A stretch of 64,000 nt of DNA from Palsa-506 sp963707065. GTDB taxonomy: Bacteria; Actinomycetota; Actinomycetes; Streptosporangiales; Streptosporangiaceae. The notes beneath the pieces were generated by a model. That model was given only the letters and a program-made list of their open reading frames with translations, did no database searches and had not been told where the DNA came from. The position numbers were made by a program, and so were the translations under genes. Of this stretch, positions 9,000 to 17,567 are shown piece by piece. The stretch covers positions 57,908 through 121,907 of the forward strand of contig CAVPPJ010000014.1 in NCBI GenBank assembly GCA_963707065.1. Direction: 5' to 3'. The stretch's first letter is position 1, and each line of letters starts with the position of its first letter.

Positions 9000-9070
9000 T
9001 CCCCCTGGCCAGTTACTATCGCCGTCCCCCGGGCGGGGGATGCGCGGGGATGATGTCCCCCTGCCGGGGA
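9000..9070. promoter_or_regulatory. Phased GGGGA/TCCCC half-site array between divergent operons
   Basis: Half-sites TCCCC and GGGGA occur at 9025-9029, 9036-9040, 9046-9050, 9056-9060 and 9066-9070, with another TCCCC at 9000-9004. Neighbouring centres are 10-11 bases apart, one helical turn. They form the palindromes TCCCCC-GGGC-GGGGGA and GGGGA-TGATG-TCCCC. The region separates the kinase/regulator pair (minus strand) from the ABC exporter (plus strand), which is where a regulator binding site is expected. Confidence 0.5.
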
Positions 9071-9131
9071 CGGCAAAGACGGCCCTCCAGCGTGACGACC
9101 GCGGCCGCCCAGGTTCCCTAGCCTGCATGGC

Positions 9132-10064
9132 ATGGAAGCAACTATCGAAGTCGCCGGCCTGCGCAAGCGATTCGGGCCGACCGTGGCCCTGGACGGGATG
9201 TCGTTTGCCGTCGCGCCGGGGCAGGTGACCGGTTTCGTCGGCCCGAACGGCGCCGGGAAGTCCACCACGATGCGGGTGATACTCGGCCTGGACGCGGCGG
9301 ATGAGGGAACTGCCCTGATCAGCGGTGAGGAATACCAGCACCTGCGGCACCCGCTGAGTCAGGTCGGCTCACTGCTGGACGCGGCCGCGCTGCAGCCCAG
9401 CAGGACCGGCCGCAACCACTTGCTGTGGCTGGCCCACTCCCAGGGCCTGGGGACCAGCCGGGTGGATGAGGTGATCGGGCAGGCCGGGCTGCAGTCGGCG
9501 GCCCGGCGCAAGGCGGGCGGCTACTCGCTGGGCATGCGGCAGCGGCTCGGGATCGCCGCGGCGCTGCTGGGTGACCCGCCGGTGCTGATGATGGACGAGC
9601 CGTTCAACGGCATGGACCCCGAGGGCATCGTGTGGATGCGCGGCTTCCTGCGCTCGCTGGCCGCCCACGGCCGCGCCGTGCTGGTGTCCAGCCACCTGAT
9701 GAGTGAACTCCAGGACATCGCTGACCACCTGGTGGTCGTCGGCCGGGGCAAGGTCATCGCTGACACCAGCGTCCGCGAGCTGCTCGCGGCAGCATCCGGT
9801 GGCCGGGTCACGCTCCGCACCACCGCCCGGGACGAGGCGACGACGGTGCTGGCGCAGGCGGGCGCCACCGTGGCCATCACCGACCGTGACACGCTGACCG
9901 TCTCCGGGCTCGCGGCAGCGGAAATCGTGGCGCTACTGAGCGGCAGCGCGGTGCCGTTCTCCGAGGTGTCAGCGCACCGCGCCAGCCTCGAGGAGGCCTA
10001 CATGGAACTCACCAGGGACGCCGTCGAGTTCAGCGCCGAGCCGGCCGGGGAGAGTGCACGATGA
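9132..10064 (+). CDS. ABC transporter ATP-binding protein (ABC-2 exporter type)
   Basis: The 310-residue ATPase has Walker A GPNGAGKST (about 37-45), a Q-loop, the signature region SLGMRQRLGIA with a GMRQR variant typical of DrrA/BcrA-like exporters, Walker B VLMMDEPFNGMD and the switch SSHLMSE. The C-terminal 80 residues form the extra domain found in drug- or lantibiotic-exporting ATPases. Its TGA overlaps the ATG of the first permease (10061). The gene diverges from a two-component system, an arrangement commonly used for antibiotic-sensing exporters; the drug or peptide is unknown. Confidence 0.9.
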   Translation: MEATIEVAGLRKRFGPTVALDGMSFAVAPGQVTGFVGPNGAGKSTTMRVILGLDAADEGTALISGEEYQHLRHPLSQVGSLLDAAALQPSRTGRNHLLWLAHSQGLGTSRVDEVIGQAGLQSAARRKAGGYSLGMRQRLGIAAALLGDPPVLMMDEPFNGMDPEGIVWMRGFLRSLAAHGRAVLVSSHLMSELQDIADHLVVVGRGKVIADTSVRELLAAASGGRVTLRTTARDEATTVLAQAGATVAITDRDTLTVSGLAAAEIVALLSGSAVPFSEVSAHRASLEEAYMELTRDAVEFSAEPAGESAR

Positions 10065-11674
10065 CCACTGCAACCCGGGCGCCGTACCGCTCCAGCCAGC
10101 AGGCCGGGCCGGACGGCTTCGCGCAGCTCCTGCGCGCGGAGTGGACCAAGTTCAGGACCGTCCGCGGCTGGATCATCGGCATGATCGCCGCCGCCCTGGT
10201 GACGCTCGCCCTCGGGCTGTTCACCGTCAGTGCCAGCAGCAGCTCGTGCCAGCGTGCGGGCGGCGGCCCGGCTCAAACCGGCCTGGCCTGCGCGCCAACT
10301 TTCCCGGTGGGACCAGGTGGCGAGCCGGTGGACGACAATTTCTACTTCGTGCACCAGCCGCTGGCCGGGAACGGCAGCATCACCGTCAGGGTGACGTCGC
10401 TGACCGGCCTGCTCCCCCCGGTGAACGCCAACGCCCCGTCCGGCCCGGGCGGCCCGGCCGACACGCGGCCCGGCCTCATGCCGTGGGCCAAGGCCGGGAT
10501 CATCATCTCGGCCGGCACCAGGCCGGGATCGGCGTACGCGGCCATGATGGTCACCGCCGACCACGGGGTGCGCCTGCAGGCCAACTACACCAACGACACG
10601 GCGGGCCAGCCGGGCGCCGTCTCCGCAGCGTCCCCGCGCTGGCTGCGGCTGACCCGCTCCGGTGACACGATCACCGGCTACGACTCGGCCGACGGCACCC
10701 ACTGGACCCAGGTCGGCGCCGTTCCCCTGGCCGGGCTGCCGTCGACGGTCCAGGCCGGGCTGTTTGCCGCCTCCCCTGATGACAATGTGGTCTCCCAGTC
10801 CTTCGGCGGAACCAGCAGCTTCGGCGGCCCCAGTCAGGCCACCGCCGTCTTCGATCACGTCAGCCGGTCCGGCGGGTGGCCGGGCAGCGCCTGGACCGGC
10901 GACGATGTCGGAGCCGCTAACGGGTCGGGAATCGGCGGGTATCACCAGGCCAGCGGCCGGTTCAGGGTGACCGGATCCGGCGATATCGCGCCGGTCATAG
11001 CCGGGCATGGCAACGAAGCTGACTCCGCCACGACCATCGCGATGTACCTGCTGGGTACGTTCGCTGGGCTGATCGCGGTGGTCGTGATCGCGACCATGTT
11101 CATCACCGCCGAGTACCGGCGGGGCCTGATCCGCACCACCCTGGCCGCGAGCCCGCGCCGGGGCCGGGTGCTGGCGGCGAAGGCGATCGTCATCGGCTCG
11201 GTCACCTTCGTGGCCGGGCTGGCCGCCGCGAGTGCGGCGGTGATCTTCGGGGCTCAGATAGCGCGCGACCGTTCGTATGTGTTCCCGGTGACGTGGCTGA
11301 CCGAGCTGCGCGCGATCACCGGCACCGCGGCGATGCTCGCCGTGGCTGCCGTTCTCGCGCTGGCCCTCGGCGCCGTGCTGCGGCGCAGCGCCGCCGCGGT
11401 CACCATCGTCATCGTGGCGATCGTCCTCCCGTACATCCTGAGCGTCGCCTCCGTCCTGCCGCTCGGCGTCTCGGACTGGCTGCTGCGGCTCACCCCGGCC
11501 GCCGCCTTTGCCGTCCAGCAGGCCGCGCCGCAGTATCCGCAGGTCACCGCCCTCTACTCGCCCGGCTCCGGATACTTCCCGCTGGCGCCGTGGGCCGGCC
11601 TGGCCGTCCTGTGCGGCTACGCCGCGCTCGCCCTGGGCCTGGCCGTTGTCCTGCTCCGCCGGCGGGACGCGTGA
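10061..11674 (+). CDS. ABC-2 permease with a large extracytoplasmic beta-rich insert
   Basis: The 537-residue protein starts with the EWTKFRTVRGWIIG motif of ABC-2 permeases and a first membrane helix (about 43-62). Residues about 65-325 are hydrophilic with segments such as DHGVRLQANYTNDTAG and GYDSADGTHWTQVGAVPLAG, resembling a DUF1349/concanavalin-like carbohydrate-binding sandwich. Five further helices follow (about 330-530) and the protein ends in the usual LLRRRDA. Family permeases normally have only a short loop at this point, so the insert is unusual and probably binds a ligand outside the membrane. It is coupled to the ATPase by ATGA and followed by a second permease. Confidence 0.85.
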   Translation: MTTATRAPYRSSQQAGPDGFAQLLRAEWTKFRTVRGWIIGMIAAALVTLALGLFTVSASSSSCQRAGGGPAQTGLACAPTFPVGPGGEPVDDNFYFVHQPLAGNGSITVRVTSLTGLLPPVNANAPSGPGGPADTRPGLMPWAKAGIIISAGTRPGSAYAAMMVTADHGVRLQANYTNDTAGQPGAVSAASPRWLRLTRSGDTITGYDSADGTHWTQVGAVPLAGLPSTVQAGLFAASPDDNVVSQSFGGTSSFGGPSQATAVFDHVSRSGGWPGSAWTGDDVGAANGSGIGGYHQASGRFRVTGSGDIAPVIAGHGNEADSATTIAMYLLGTFAGLIAVVVIATMFITAEYRRGLIRTTLAASPRRGRVLAAKAIVIGSVTFVAGLAAASAAVIFGAQIARDRSYVFPVTWLTELRAITGTAAMLAVAAVLALALGAVLRRSAAAVTIVIVAIVLPYILSVASVLPLGVSDWLLRLTPAAAFAVQQAAPQYPQVTALYSPGSGYFPLAPWAGLAVLCGYAALALGLAVVLLRRRDA

Positions 11675-11738
11675 GCGAGGCGCTGGCGGCCGGCCGGGCC
11701 TGGCGGGCCGGCCCGCCGGGCGGGTCAGCCTGCGCCAT

Positions 11739-12509
11739 GTGCTGCACGCGGAATGGACCAAGCTGCGCACCGTGGCCGGCCCGGCCTGGCTGCTGACCGC
11801 CACCGTGGTGCTGACCGTGGTGATCAGCGCCGCGGCGACGGTAGCCGTCCGATGCCCGGCCGGTACCGTGTGCCCGGTCGACACCGCCAAGCTCAGCCTC
11901 ACCGGTGTCGAGTTCGGCCAGGCGGTCGTGGTCATCCTGGCCGTGCTGGCTATCAGCGGCGAGTACAGCACCGGGATGATCCGCACCACCCTCGTCGCGA
12001 TGCCGCGCCGGTCCGCGGTCCTGGCCGCCAAGGCGGTCATCGTCGGCGGCCTGGTGCTGGCCGCCGGGGCCATCGCCGTCGGCGGATCCCTGCTGGCCGG
12101 ACGGATCCTGCTGCCCGGCCACGGGTTCACTGCCGCGCGCGGCTTCCCGCTGCTGTCCCTGGCCCACGGGCCGACGCTGCGCGCTGCCGCCGGGTCGGTT
12201 CTCTACCTCACCCTGATCGCCCTGCTCAGCCTGGGCACCGCCACCGCGGTGCGGGACTCCGCGGCGGCCGTGGGGGTCATGCTCGGCCTGCTGTACCTCT
12301 TCCCGATACTCGCCAGCGCGGTCACCGACCCGCACTGGCAGCGGCACCTTGAGCAGATCGGGCCGATGAGCGCCGGCCTCGCCATCCAGGCCACCACCGG
12401 CCTGGGCCGCCTTCCCATCGGCCCCTGGGCTGGCCTCGGTGTGCTCGCCGCCTGGGCCGCCGCGGCGCTCCTGGCGGGCGGGCTGCTGCTTCGCCTGCGC
12501 GACGCCTGA
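11739..12509 (+). CDS. Second ABC-2 permease of the exporter
   Basis: From GTG 11739 the product is 256 residues with HAEWTKLRTVAGPAWLL at the start and six hydrophobic segments, ending LLRLRDA. It is shorter than the preceding permease and lacks the extracellular insert, so the exporter probably uses a heterodimeric membrane part. The true N-terminus is uncertain: a GTG at 11671 overlaps the previous stop (GTGA) and begins a plausible leader (SEALAAGRAWRAG), but it is in another frame, so a one-base lesion near 11705-11725 may have separated leader and body. Confidence 0.8.
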   Translation: MLHAEWTKLRTVAGPAWLLTATVVLTVVISAAATVAVRCPAGTVCPVDTAKLSLTGVEFGQAVVVILAVLAISGEYSTGMIRTTLVAMPRRSAVLAAKAVIVGGLVLAAGAIAVGGSLLAGRILLPGHGFTAARGFPLLSLAHGPTLRAAAGSVLYLTLIALLSLGTATAVRDSAAAVGVMLGLLYLFPILASAVTDPHWQRHLEQIGPMSAGLAIQATTGLGRLPIGPWAGLGVLAAWAAAALLAGGLLLRLRDA

Positions 12510-12585
12510 GCTGCCACGGCCAGGGAGCGGGACAGCGCCTGGCCCGGCCGGGCCGGCGGTGCCGGACGCCGGGCAGGATGGGCGC

Positions 12586-13221
12586 ATGAAGGACTGGGCG
12601 GACTGGCATGCCGGGTACGACGATCCGTCATCACCGCTGGCCGCGCGGCTGGACCGGGTCCGCGCCCACCTGCGGCGGGCGCTGGACGAGGCCCCGGCCG
12701 GACCGGTCCGGCTGGTCAGCCTGTGCGCGGGCCAGGGTCACGACGTCATCGGCGCGCTGCCCGGTCATGCCCGCCGCCGCGACGTGTCCGCGGTGCTGAT
12801 CGAGCACGGCGAGCGCAACGTCGCCGAGGCGCGCCGCCGCGCCGAGGCAGCGGGGCTGCCGGAGGTGACGGTCCGCCGGGCCGACGCGAGCAGGGCCAGC
12901 CAGTTCGCCGACGTGCTGCCGGCTGACGTGCTGCTGCTCTGCGGCATCTTCGGCAATATCAGCGCCGCCGACATCCGGCGCACCGTGGCAGCGGCGCCCG
13001 CGCTCTGCGCCGCTGGCGCCACCGTCATCTGGACCCGCCATCGCCGGGCGCCGGACCTGACCCCGGACGTGCGGGCCTGGTTCACCGCGGGCGGGTTCGA
13101 CGAGGTGGCGTTCGACGCGATCGAGACCAGCACGCTCGTCGGCGTCGGGGTGAACCGCCTCCGCCGTGCCCCGGCCGCGGGACTGCCGGATGAGCCGCTG
13201 TTTACCTTCCGCGAGGCGTGA
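12586..13221 (+). CDS. Class I SAM-dependent methyltransferase
   Basis: ATG 12586 gives 211 residues. The AdoMet-binding motif I region is VRLVSLCAGQGHDVIG (about 41-56), followed by VLIEHGERNVAEAR (the acidic residue after beta2) and VLLLCGIFGNIS, as in small actinobacterial SAM methyltransferases. The substrate is not evident. It follows the exporter genes by 76 bases on the same strand and may be read from the same transcript, but nothing in the sequence ties the functions together. Confidence 0.82.
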   Translation: MKDWADWHAGYDDPSSPLAARLDRVRAHLRRALDEAPAGPVRLVSLCAGQGHDVIGALPGHARRRDVSAVLIEHGERNVAEARRRAEAAGLPEVTVRRADASRASQFADVLPADVLLLCGIFGNISAADIRRTVAAAPALCAAGATVIWTRHRRAPDLTPDVRAWFTAGGFDEVAFDAIETSTLVGVGVNRLRRAPAAGLPDEPLFTFREA

Positions 13222-13236
13222 CCGCCGGGTGGCGAG

Positions 13237-14046
13237 TCAGGCACGGCAGAGGATCTCGCCATGCGGGATGAGGAACCAGCCATCGTCGCTGGACGCCCAC
13301 CGGTGCCAGGCCCCGGCCAGCCGCCGGAGATCGGAGCGCGTTGCCAGGCCATGCCCGATGGCGTGCTCCCCGAACGCCGATTGCGTCAGCCGGTCCGCCC
13401 ACAGTCCGCCCCACCAGCTGCGTTCTTCCGGTGTCGAGAACAGCCAGACGCTGGCCGATGCGCGGACGTCGGTGAAGCCGGCCCGGCGAGCCCAGGCGAT
13501 CATGCGCCGGCCGGCGTCGGGCTCCCCGCCGGTAGCCCTGGCCACTCGCTGGTAGAGGGTCCGCCATTCCGCCAGCTCCGGATCCCCGGGAAACCAGAGG
13601 AACCCCCCGTAGTCCCCGTCTCGCGCGGCGACGACGCCGCCCGGCCGGCAGACCCGCCGCATCTCGGCCAGCGCGGCCACCGGGTCGGTCAGGTGCTGCA
13701 GCACCTGGTGCGCGTGCACGACGTCGAAAGCCGCGTCGTTAAAGCCCAGGTGGCGTACGTCGCCGACATCGAAGGTGACATTGCGCTGGGCCCGGCGGGC
13801 GGCCTCCGCCCGGGCATCGGCCAGCGCCTCCGGGGCGGCGTCAATCCCCGTCACCTGGCCCGCCGGCAGTCGGGCGGCCAGGTCGACGGTGATCGTGCCG
13901 GGCCCGCAGCCGACATCGAGCAGGCGCGCCGCCGGGGTCAGCCAGGGGAGGAGGTAGCCGGCCGAGTTCTCGGCGGTCCGCCACCGGTGCGAGCGCAGCA
14001 CGCTGTCGTGGTGGCCGTGCAGGTAGGCCTCGCTGGACTGGGGCAT
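13237..14046 (-). CDS. UbiE/Methyltransf_11-type SAM methyltransferase
   Basis: ATG 14046 gives 269 residues. Motif I is RLLDVGCGPGTITVDLA (about 41-57); VTGIDAAPEAL carries the motif II acid; FDVVHAHQVLQHLTDP is the post-motif loop; CRPGGVVAARDGDYGGFLWF is motif III. The closest familiar relatives are actinobacterial methyltransferases acting on small molecules or quinone-like compounds. It converges with the previous methyltransferase (15 bases apart at the 3' ends). Longer upstream starts exist in the frame up to 14349 but lack conserved content. Confidence 0.85.
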   Translation of the reverse strand: MPQSSEAYLHGHHDSVLRSHRWRTAENSAGYLLPWLTPAARLLDVGCGPGTITVDLAARLPAGQVTGIDAAPEALADARAEAARRAQRNVTFDVGDVRHLGFNDAAFDVVHAHQVLQHLTDPVAALAEMRRVCRPGGVVAARDGDYGGFLWFPGDPELAEWRTLYQRVARATGGEPDAGRRMIAWARRAGFTDVRASASVWLFSTPEERSWWGGLWADRLTQSAFGEHAIGHGLATRSDLRRLAGAWHRWASSDDGWFLIPHGEILCRA

Positions 14047-14307
14047 GTCCTGATGATTGCAGCCCGCCCCGGGGCCGCCTGGCCGAGCGGTCACCGGATC
14101 AGCCAAGTTACCGTATCGTAATATGTGTTGACCAGCGCAAATAGCATTGTTGACGGCCAGTAACAGCGGAATGCGCGAGCTAGCCGATCCGCGAAGACGG
14201 CGACACAATGTCAAAATTCTGTCGTTCTGGCTACCCTCAGGTCTCAATTCCGTTAACGTCCAACGCTGATACCCCGTTGCTGCCATCCAGCACAGGACAA
14301 GCAGCAA

Positions 14308-14444
14308 ACCCGCCGAGTCTCTGGTACGGCCAGAGAGCCGGGGACCCAAGTATCCCCGGGGTGAATCGGCGGGCCGTGTCTACGCGAACGGCCCGCCGTA
14401 GGGCTCCTCCGGCCCGAACCCGTCAGCTAACCCGGTAGGCGGCC
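14308..14444 (+). promoter_or_regulatory. Cyclic-di-AMP riboswitch (ydaO/yuaA class)
   Basis: The conserved blocks of the ydaO class are in order: CCGCCGAGTC (about 14311), CCGGGGACCCAAG (about 14338), CCCCGGGGTGAATCGGCGG (about 14354) and, after a variable stem, CCGAACCCGTCAGCTAACC (about 14414) closed by GGTAGGCGG. In actinobacteria this element precedes cell-wall-remodelling secreted proteins. Here it ends 18 bases before the GTG of a secreted GH26-like protein, with the ribosome site AAGGAGAGGAG immediately after the aptamer. Ligand binding normally lowers expression of the downstream gene. Confidence 0.9.
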
Positions 14445-14461
14445 AAGGAGAGGAGTTCGAC

Positions 14462-15873
14462 GTGGAGCGCTCGCCCCACGGCCGGCACACCGCGGGTCAA
14501 TCTTGGCAAGCGGTGGCCAGAGCCAGCACATGGAAAAGAACAAGAGCATCACGGAGCGTTTGGGTCGTCGTGCTCGGGGCTGTCATCGCCATGGTGGCGG
14601 CTGCTATTACGTTCGGCGCCAGGCAGCAAGCTGCCGTTCCGCTGGCCAACAGCAGCAGTGCGCCGTTGATCGGAGCATCGGTCGGAAGCCCGAGCAGGCA
14701 TGCCTTGCGCGGGACACGGCCGAGTTCGGCCGCCTGCCGATCTACCGGGTGTACTACACCGGGTTGCCCAAATCCAACGCGTGGACCACCGGCCTGCCGG
14801 CGGCTAACCATTCAGCAGTGATCGTCAGCTTCAAGGCGCTGCCGAACGCGATTCTCTCGGGTGCGGACGACGCGGTGCTCAAGCACTTCTTCGACACGGC
14901 GCCGACCGGTCATCCGATCTACTACGTCTTCTACCACGAGCCCGAGGACAACATCGACCACGGCCAGTTCACCGCGGCCGCTTACCGGGCGGCCTGGGCG
15001 CACGTCGCCGCGCTTGCGAACGCAGCGCACAACCCCGACCTGCACTCGACCCTGACCCTGATGGCCTATGACCTCCGGCCCGCCTCGCATCGCAACTGGC
15101 GCGACTACATGCCCGCCGCCGGCGTCATCAGCACCCTGGCCTGGGACGCTTATCCGCCCAAGGGCCCGCCAGCTGACGCCCCCCGCGCAGTTCATGGCCC
15201 CGGAATAGCCGCGTCCAAGGCCGCCGGATTGCCATTCGGGTTCGCCGAGTTCGGCGTAACGAACATGAGCGGACGCCCGGCGTGGCTGACCGAAGTCGGC
15301 AAATACCTGATGAAGAGCGGGGCGCTGTTCGGCAGCCTGTTCGACTCCCCGCCGCCCGGCAGCCCGAGCCTGCAGCTGACGCTCACCGACTCGGCGTCCA
15401 TCGCGGCATGGCGGAACATCGTCGCTGAGTCCGATGTCCAGAACGGCATCGGGACCCCGAAGCCCCGGCCTACTCCCACCCCCACGAAGACCCACCCGAC
15501 TCCCACCCCGACGAAGACCAATCCGGTCCCGCCGCCCGCGACCCCGCCGCCGGCGATCACCAACGGTCCCCAGATCAGCGCGCTTGCGCTGAGCCCGGCG
15601 ACCGTCGCGCCAACCGCCAAGAGCCACGCCACCATCACCTTCGGGCTCAGCCAGGCCTCGGACGTGACCGTGCTGGTGCTCAACAGCGACGGCACGGTGG
15701 TGCGCACGCTGACCAAGCCGACCCATGCGGCCGGCCGGCTCACCGTCCGGTACTACGGCTTCAACGGTTCCGGGAAGCGCGTGCCGGCCGGGAACTATCA
15801 CGTCCTGGTCGTAGCCAGCAACGCCAACGGCAGCGGAACGGCAGAGACGGCGCTGACGATCGGCGCCCCGTGA
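14462..15873 (+). pseudogene. Secreted GH26-like protein with FlgD-type Ig domain, frameshifted
   Basis: GTG 14462, six bases after AGGAGAGGAG, opens a frame encoding a signal/anchor helix (WVVVLGAVIAMVAAAITFGA, about residues 34-53) and GASVGSPSRHA. Near 14700 the frame must shift (one base appears missing) to continue as DTAEFGRLPIYRVYY. The body has paired candidate catalytic glutamates in YYVFYHEPED and FGFAEFGVTN, the layout of GH26 beta-mannanase-like barrels. A Pro/Thr linker (about 15460-15555) joins it to a C-terminal FlgD-like Ig domain (VRYYGFNGSGKRVPAGNYHV). Expected site is the cell surface. The c-di-AMP riboswitch upstream links it to wall homeostasis. An internal start in the second frame would lose the signal peptide. 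Confidence 0.75.
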
Positions 15874-15947
15874 CGCAGGGCTGTCGTGCAGCGCAGGCCA
15901 GCAAGGCTGCGTGACAGCGCAGGAGCCGGACACATGAGCTGTCCCGC

Positions 15948-15981
15948 CCGGAGGGGCCGCGTGAAAGCGCGGCCCCTCCGG
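15948..15981 (+). terminator. Strong hairpin terminator after the GH26-like gene
   Basis: A 14-base-pair perfect stem, CCGGAGGGGCCGCG paired with CGCGGCCCCTCCGG around the loop TGAAAG, lies 75 bases after the stop codon and is followed by CGTACGTTTTA. The distal arm with its T-run is repeated at 15994-16014. Confidence 0.7.
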
Positions 15982-16014
15982 CGTACGTTTTAAGCCCCTC
16001 CGGCGTACGTTTTA
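15972..16014 (+). repeat. Direct repeat of terminator arm
   Basis: A segment of about 20 bases beginning GCCCCTCCGGCGTACG and ending TTTTA occurs twice, 22 bases apart, the second copy without the partner strand of the stem. It looks like a small duplication at the terminator. Confidence 0.7.
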
Positions 16015-16124
16015 GCCGGTCACCGGGTCGGCTGCAACTTATCGGCGGTATCGCGGGCTTGCCTATCATCGCGATCGGCATTCGCCTAGCACTGACCGGC
16101 CGGAAAGACTAAGAGAGACTAAAG

Positions 16125-16180
16125 CAGTTAGCGGTTAAGATTTGCCCGGCAAAAACCGGCTCCATCCTAACCGCTAACTG
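16125..16180. repeat. 13-bp perfect inverted repeat
   Basis: CAGTTAGCGGTTA (16125-16137) and TAACCGCTAACTG (16168-16180) are perfect inverted copies with a 30-base spacer. They lie in a roughly 600-base non-coding stretch between the GH26-like gene and the zinc-finger regulator. No gene is seen from 15874 to 16469 apart from this, the terminator and the tandem repeats. Confidence 0.8.
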
Positions 16181-16235
16181 AATTGCGCCCGTGCGGCTGG
16201 CATGAATTGCGCCATGCGATGAGCGCGATGAGCAT

Positions 16236-16326
16236 GAGCGCGGAGCGGCGAGCGATGAGCGCGGCAAGCGATCAGCGCGGCGAGCGATCAGCGCGGCGAG
16301 CGATCAGCGCGGCGAGCGATCAGCGC
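16236..16326 (+). repeat. 16-bp tandem repeat array upstream of the zinc-finger regulator
   Basis: The unit AGCGATCAGCGCGGCG is repeated without gaps at 16267-16282, 16283-16298, 16299-16314 and partly at 16315-16326, preceded by two degenerate units from 16236. The array ends about 144 bases before the start of the next gene. A short open frame through the repeat has no support as a gene. Confidence 0.85.
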
Positions 16327-16469
16327 TATGGGCCGTCCCGGCCGCTCCGGCGGGCAGCGGGCTGGCCGCCGGGCGCGGATCCGAGTCAACCAGGCGTGAA
16401 CCCGTGACGGGCTGCGGCTAGGCGAGTAGTCTCATTGTGACTAGCTAGGTCTCGGCAGGAGGGCCGGTC

Positions 16470-17567
16470 ATGTCTGCCGAAACGATCAGCCAGGCAGCCG
16501 GATCCTGGCCGGGCGCGCCACCGCAAGCCCAGCGCGCGATTCGGCCTGTCGTCGGCGTGCTGGCTGACGGCACCCCGTTCTACGCGCCGATCGGCGAGGT
16601 CGTGGCCGACGACTCACGGGTCGCCTGCCATCTGTGCGGCCGGTGGCTGCGCTCGGTCACGGCTCACCTGAAAGCGCACGGCTGGTCCAAGGATGCCTAC
16701 TGCGAGGCCTTCGGGCTGGAACGCGGCCAGCCGCTGGAAGGGGCCGAGACCCGCAAGCTCCGGGCCGCGGCGCTCGCCACCCGGCTGGTATTCGAGCCCG
16801 CGATCAGGGATGGCAGCGCCGCAGGCCGGCAGCGCGCCCGCGGCGGGCAGCTGACCCGCGACGCGGCGGCGGCGGCCAGGGGCCGCCGCATCCCGGAGCA
16901 GCGCCGCAGGAAAGCGGCCCGGGCGCTGGCGTCGATCCCGCCGGCCGTCACCGCCCGGGCGAACCGGGAACGCGCCGACCGGACCCTCGCCCGGCTTGGC
17001 GTGGCCGCGGCCCGGCAGCTGGGATACGCCGACATCGGATCCCTCGTGCAGGCCCGCATGGCGGACGGCGCCAGCCTGGCCGAGATCAGCCGCGAGGCGG
17101 GGCTGCACAAGGACTGGATGTCACGTCACCTCGCTCGCGTCGACCCCGACGCGGCCGCCGCGGCGCGACTCGGGCACCCGGGCAAATGGGACGCACGCTG
17201 GCTCCCGGCGCTGACCAGGCTCGGCTTCGCGGACGTGGCTGCCTATTTGCAGGAACGACACATCGTGCAGCATCGGACCGTGAACGCCATTGCCGCCGAG
17301 GTCGGCCTGTCGAATCACGCGGTCGAGGGTGCGCTGCGCCGCCACGGGCTAGCCGTGGTGGCTCATGCCGGCAAGCGGCACGTGGCGAGCCTGCGCGCGG
17401 CACAGGTGGCGGCGAGCCTCGGCTTCGGCTGCATCGCCGACTACGTCAGCCAGCGCAGGGCGGCCGGCTGGACCTGGCGGGCGATGGCCGCGGAAGCCGG
17501 GCAACCGCAATCCTGGCTCCGCCGGGCCGCCGGTGACCAGGGTGACGGTGACCAGGGCGCCCGGTGA
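16470..17567 (+). CDS. Ros/MucR-type zinc-finger protein with repeated helix-turn-helix units
   Basis: The 365-residue protein starts behind GGCAGGAGGGCC. Residues 53-70 hold a C2H2 finger, CHLCGRWLRSVTAHLKAH (C53, C56, H66, H70), with the following GWSKDAYCEAFGL matching MucR/Ros proteins, a group of DNA-binding regulators. The remaining 280 residues are basic and contain at least three related segments of the type LGYADIGSLVQARMADGASL / ISREAGLHKDWMSRHLARV, LGFADVAAYLQERHIV / IAAEVGLSNHAVEGALRRHG and LGFGCIADYVSQRRAAGWTW / MAAEAGQPQSWLRRAAG, which look like repeated helix-turn-helix modules. Such a finger plus tandem HTH layout suggests binding to long or repeated DNA sites. Targets are unknown; the adjacent tandem repeats are candidates. 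Confidence 0.7.
   Translation: MSAETISQAAGSWPGAPPQAQRAIRPVVGVLADGTPFYAPIGEVVADDSRVACHLCGRWLRSVTAHLKAHGWSKDAYCEAFGLERGQPLEGAETRKLRAAALATRLVFEPAIRDGSAAGRQRARGGQLTRDAAAAARGRRIPEQRRRKAARALASIPPAVTARANRERADRTLARLGVAAARQLGYADIGSLVQARMADGASLAEISREAGLHKDWMSRHLARVDPDAAAAARLGHPGKWDARWLPALTRLGFADVAAYLQERHIVQHRTVNAIAAEVGLSNHAVEGALRRHGLAVVAHAGKRHVASLRAAQVAASLGFGCIADYVSQRRAAGWTWRAMAAEAGQPQSWLRRAAGDQGDGDQGAR

Noticed and set aside
9998..12587. Very long minus-strand open frames opposite the ABC exporter genes
   Set aside because: They are Arg/Gly/Pro-rich, lack domains, and lie opposite genes with clear transporter motifs; a normal effect of high GC.
16236..16326. Possible CRISPR array
   Set aside because: Units are contiguous without spacers; this is a simple tandem repeat. 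No Cas genes are present.
16183..16407. Small frame through the 16-bp tandem repeats
   Set aside because: The protein is a translation of the repeat with no ribosome site or similarity.
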